64,000 nt of DNA from Rhabditoides inermis (taxonomy: Eukaryota > Nematoda > Chromadorea > Rhabditida > Rhabditidae): NCBI GenBank assembly GCA_963966185.1, contig CAWZYM010000161.1, forward strand, positions 55,001 through 119,000, in the 5' to 3' direction. A model generated the notes under the pieces. It was not told where the DNA came from. It was given only the letters and a program-made list of their open reading frames with translations, and did no database searches. Each line of letters starts with the position of its first letter. Within the stretch, counting starts at the first letter, position 1. Below are positions 48,875-64,000 of this stretch, one piece after another. Position numbers and translations under genes: made by a program.

Positions 48875-49370
48875 TTTGGATGAAATGGACATAAAGCCCT
48901 TCCGTTGAGTTATGTACATAGTTCTAGTTTAGAATTGAATGGTCAACGAGTGATCTATCCAACTGCATAGTTTGTTTCAGTTAAACATGTTTAAAAGTGA
49001 TTGTTTTCTTACCCTTTATTTTATTTCTGTGACGCGGATTCTCATTTGCATATTCGCGCGAGCAGCGAGTGAGATTGGGCAATTAGATTATCGGTGTTTT
49101 TTCTAGATCACTAGTTCATCGATAACAATCGATATCAGCCAGTTAGTGTAATCTGTAATCTTTTTGTGAACATTTTCATCCAGAAACTGTTCCGCTGGCT
49201 TCCCCTATTCGTGTTGAAATCGAGGGTACAAAAGAAAGCATTTCAAAACATGTTCAGCTGGAACTAACTATCTAGTTGGATAAATCGTTCATAGAGCATT
49301 CAATTCTAAACTAGAATTCTGAAGCTCAACGGAGAGCCGAGAAAGAGCTTTGTGTCCATTTTGTTCGACT
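48875..49370. mobile_element. Foldback element (MITE-like) between adt-1 and the fukutin-like gene
   Basis: aaatggacataaag, ccgttgag, ctagtttagaattgaatg and ttatccaact-type blocks in the left part recur in reverse complement in the right part (49260-49370). The ends are imprecise. Inside there is no ORF. The rest of 48075-49659 contains only the tRNA-Thr gene. Confidence 0.55.
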
Positions 49371-49659
49371 GGCCACCACTATATTAACATCCCAAAATGG
49401 GAAATTTGTTCTGCAAAAACTACTTACGTTTTGTTTTGAATGAGTGAAAGCGCTACATGAGATCATAAGAATATGAATGTGTGTCTAAATGAGACAGCAA
49501 CTTTAATAGGGTGTCCCTCCCCTGTTCCCGGTTCGCGATACACCTATCTCTCACCGCATATTTTATCTTAAAACTTCCTTATCTGTTATCAGTGATCGTT
49601 TAGTCGAGATATCACACAGACCAAGTACAAGTCGAAATGTCCCAATATCGATCATAGCT

Positions 49660-51279
49660 ATGCGAACACGTCTCCGATTTCTGCTACTGCTCTTTTTCGC
49701 TGTTTCCCTCAGTTTTCTTGTCATTACATTTACAACTTCTGTAAATGTGAATGAACCAGTTTTACGAGACGTTTGGGTGAGTTTCACTGTTCCAGTCCCA
49801 GTGGTGTTTCAATGCCCGTTTCAGAGCCCTCCCCTGTCTTCATATCGCGAGAGGCTGCTTCCCCTGGAGCAGCTGCCGTTTCCTCGTTCCTCTCTTCTCA
49901 TAGACGTACTTCTCCTCTCCGAGCTCTCATCGCCCTCATCATCTCGTCTCAACATCCCTCCACGCATCCGAATCGCAGTCAACTTCATGTCCGTGTAATG
50001 CCTTGTTCGTCTTCATTCCTCTTTTCAGCGAGCCAATTTCACCTGACAACTATCCGCACCTCGATATTCTCTTCTATGAGAACAATCCCTCCACTGACTA
50101 TTACATCCTCAGAGACCGAGTGGCGAGAGGAATTCTCAAGTAACGAAACTGAGTGATGTAGACAATCCGCGGTACCCTTCAGGTTTCAATTTCGTGAGAT
50201 CGGCGGCAATTTGTCGATTCCTGTGAATATTCCTCGATTCCTTCGTCTCTATTCGCACTCAGAGTTGAGGAAGTGTGCTCGCATCGATATGAAGTGAGTG
50301 TTTTTTTCTAGTCAATCGCCCGATCGCTCGTGTTTGTTCGCAGACGTAACCCGTTCATCACGGCCTCATCCATGTCCACACCGTCTAACATGCGAAGAGT
50401 GGCCGAGTGGCGCAACGAGCTCTATTCCATCGGAGCCTATCCCGCACTCGCATTCGGTACATTGCTCGGTGAGTACGATTCATATCTATTGCTATGCGAC
50501 TAATTGATCAGGATGGTATCGCGAGTGCACCATCATTCCCACCACTAACGATATGGATATGATAGTAGATTCGTCGGCTTATAGCGACGTGTTCCACAAT
50601 GCAACAGAGAACATGCACTTCCAAACAGCCACCCTCACCTATTCATATGGAAACGTGAGTCGTTGCGTATACTGATAACATCGTGATGCCATAACATCAT
50701 AATGATAACAAAGCTGTTCAATCTCAGCCGGCTGACGGTCTCGAGTGGAAGTTTGAGATGGGCGACGTTGGATTGGATATGTTCTTCTCTCACACAGAGG
50801 TGCACACACGCATCCACATTTTGTCCATTCTGTGCAGGGTCGTCGCAGCTACACGGCCGGTCTGGATGTGCCTGGAGGGGGAACGCGGGTGAGGTGGTAC
50901 TATCCCACCGTCACCTCGTTCTGCTCCGGCGACCTCCTCGGACACCTGTTCATTGTACCCTGCGACGTCGAGCCCATTCTAGAGGTAAGTACGACACTTG
51001 CTAGAGTAAAGAAGAGGAGCACATCAATGCACATACCCCTCGTTTCTCATCAGTCCCGTCGTTGTGAGACCAAAATAATTTATTTCGTACTTGTGATTCA
51101 ATATCTAGAACATATGTCGTTGTAATCTTTAAAACGCTGTATGTGTTTAGGCCAGCTACGGGGTGGGCTGGCGATCGGATCCGGAAGATTATCACTGGCT
51201 GCGATCCCCACTCAACACAGCCATTATCGGCAAGTACAACAGAACCGAGATGAAACGACACATCATCAAGTACAACTGA
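49660..51279 (+). CDS. Fukutin-like LicD-family glycan/phosphotransferase, complete
   Basis: Nine exons: 49660-49776, 49825-49994, 50029-50139, 50183-50293, 50344-50468, 50512-50654, 50728-50799, 50838-50984 and 51151-51279. The frame is continuous for 374 residues. An N-terminal type II membrane anchor is clear (RLRFLLLLFFAVSLSFLVIT). The C-terminal half has the LicD/fukutin nucleotidyltransferase signature: ALAFGTLLGWYRECTIIPTT, then NDMDMIVD (acidic pair expected to bind metal), LEWKFEMGDVGLDMFF, and WRSDPEDYHW near the end. Fukutin and FKRP are Golgi ribitol-5-phosphate transferases acting on dystroglycan glycans. Nematodes have several fukutin-like genes, and their substrates are not settled. 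AATAAA is at 51758-51763, although it is 480 bp downstream. Confidence 0.88.
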
Positions 51280-51349
51280 TAAACACTGCGCTTTATCTTC
51301 AAGTATGCACATGCGCGCACACAATGCGCGCAGACCGGGGACAATCCCA

Positions 51350-51545
51350 TCACATAGCAAAACCTTATCCGGTGGGTAGCATCTTTCGAAAATCTTCTTT
51401 CTTCCATATAGAGTATGCGGCCTCGATCCATCTTCGAACGCGTGAGCCTTATGGACCACGTTGCCTCTATCGTCTAACGTTTTTGAACTTCTCGCGTCCA
51501 TTAACTTGCTCCCGGTCGATCCATTAGGATAAATGATAATGGTTT
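51350..51545. repeat. Dispersed repeat, partner of 40690-40930
   Basis: Same sequence blocks and orientation as the adt-1 intron copy, starting just after the fukutin-like gene's stop. An ataatggtttat(a/c)catag string occurs next to both copies but on opposite sides. Confidence 0.55.
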
Positions 51546-51839
51546 ATACATAGATGTGATAGTGATGACTTATCCACCCCCCGTGAAATCTGGTTTATTC
51601 ACCATGCACCATCCGTGGAATACGCGATTTTTCCACTAAACTTCTTGTCTCAACTATGCATCAATACATCTGTAGTTGTATACCTTTCGATATTTCTACA
51701 CGTGTACCAACACGTTACACACATTATGCAAGAAGGCGGTTTACATTATGCAGTATCAATAAAAGACATCCAATAAGCGCTGCGTTCACATTTCTTTCTT
51801 TGTTCTTTATGTGTATATCAACTTAATTTTGCTATTCAG

Positions 51840-52058
51840 ATAAAATTCCTGTTCGTTTTCCTGGTTGTGTGTGGTCTTATGTGTTTCTCGGCTGCGACTC
51901 AGCCTCTCGGTCGACCCAACTACCGGCCGGGGAGATTCTTCAAGAACCTCATGAAGGACAGCGACAGCAGCGAGGGCGGGAAGCCGTTGGTGTCCCTGGA
52001 TGAGCTCCGCATCGTCCGAAACGTCCTACGCCGTCTAGTTGCCGAGGACAGACACTGA
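51840..52058 (+). CDS. Last exon of a small secreted protein (unrecognised)
   Basis: An acceptor ttttgctattcag precedes 51840. From there the frame is open for 72 residues to the TGA at 52056-52058. It starts with a hydrophobic, signal-peptide-like segment (IKFLFVFLVVCGLMCFSAAT). A short basic/aromatic stretch follows (RPNYRPGRFFKNLMK), then an acidic-Ser linker, then an amphipathic segment (SLDELRIVRNVLRRLV). There is no ATG before the hydrophobic segment in this exon, so a small upstream exon is required. One possibility is an ATG abutting a weak donor at about 51533. AATAAA at 52065-52070 lies 7 bp after the stop. A secreted peptide or peptide hormone precursor is plausible, but no family was recognised. 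Confidence 0.55.
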   Translation: MKFLFVFLVVCGLMCFSAATQPLGRPNYRPGRFFKNLMKDSDSSEGGKPLVSLDELRIVRNVLRRLVAEDRH

Positions 52059-52188
52059 TGATTCAATAAACATTGCATTATTACACACAGATGATGAATA
52101 AACGATCGCATACGTGATAGTTTGTCAGTAGTTGATGTCACATACAAAACCAATACATTTTCCAACTCTATGATGCTTGGTTGTTCAA

Positions 52189-52194
52189 TTTATT
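52189..52194 (-). promoter_or_regulatory. Polyadenylation signal of the OSM-9-type gene
   Basis: AATAAA on the minus strand, about 125 bp after the TGA at 52320. It is close to the 3' end of the convergent small gene (AATAAA 52065-52070), so the two transcripts end tail to tail. Confidence 0.5.
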
Positions 52195-52319
52195 CACAAC
52201 ACCAACGTCACAATGAATCGTTTATCCAGAAACGCTATAATCAATACATCACAATCAAAGCAAAATGTACAGGTCGGTGACTAGTGGTGGGAACACTTTG
52301 ATTGTGTTTGAATGTTGAA

Positions 52320-63717
<11,398 letters not shown>

Positions 63718-64000
63718 TCTGAATCTATAATAATAATACCTAATCGATAATCGATAATACAAAGAATATATGAGTTTCGAAATGAGTTTCGAAAAGTGTC
63801 GCGTTCGATTAATAAGTACACGGCAATGGCAATGAAATGACTGTATGTGGAAAGAGGAGAGTGGGAATGTGAGTGGAAGAGTGAATGTAGATGTATGCTT
63901 GGCTACAATCTCATACGGAGCTGCGTGTTGACGATTAACACGAAACGCGCTCTCCGCGCTATTACACGAGAACAGAAAGTGTACAGGAAGGCGAATGGAA
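63718..64000. other. Upstream region of the OSM-9-type gene, no gene seen
   Basis: 283 bp to the window edge, upstream of the ATG at 63717 on the minus strand. A further 5' non-coding exon or promoter may lie here. Nothing recognisable. Confidence 0.4.

Overview
The window is animal nuclear DNA, most likely from a nematode. Every gene is split by many short GT-AG introns whose 3' ends read (T)TTTCAG or similar. The gene set also fits: an OSM-9-type TRPV channel, an ADT-1-type ADAMTS protease with a long thrombospondin array, a UBH-4/UCHL5 deubiquitinase, a fukutin-like transferase, and a secreted protein that resembles the nematode Warthog/Quahog class. I assembled the gene models by hand. 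Almost every exon join keeps phase, which is the main support for the coordinates.

Layout. 1-1781 (+): 3' end of a GATA-type transcription factor. 1782-3840: a foldback element, two tRNA genes and an inverted copy of one adt-1 exon. 3842-9198 (+): a decayed copy of nicotinamide nucleotide transhydrogenase (NNT) domain I. It carries three exonic deletions, a transposon in an exon, and a 1.76-kb palindrome in intron 1. 9563-14329 (-): complete flavin-containing monooxygenase. 16209-20987 (-): LACTB2-type metallo-beta-lactamase RNase. It is head to head with prp38 (21347-23110, +), which is followed 328 bp later by the UCHL5 orthologue (23439-25752, +). 27350-32231 (+): secreted Wart-like protein with a Q/P-rich tail. 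35222-48074 (+): 45-exon ADAMTS (adt-1 type) with tRNA-Thr and tRNA-Pro inside one intron. 48493: another tRNA-Thr. 49660-51279 (+): fukutin-like LicD-family protein. 51840-52058 (+): last exon of a small secreted protein. 52320-63717 (-): 32-exon TRPV channel of the OSM-9 type.

The genes are housekeeping and sensory/extracellular-matrix genes with no obvious shared pathway. Three things stand out between and inside them. First, a 9-mer, TACGTTTCA, occurs about 26 times in non-coding DNA, where about half a copy is expected. It resembles the core of the nematode piRNA-promoter (Ruby) motif. Second, several long foldback elements carry tRNA-like modules in both arms. Third, many introns consist almost entirely of (GA)n or (CT)n.

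Limits: no alignments or searches were run, gene names rest on recalled family motifs, and positions may be off by one or two bases at some splice sites.
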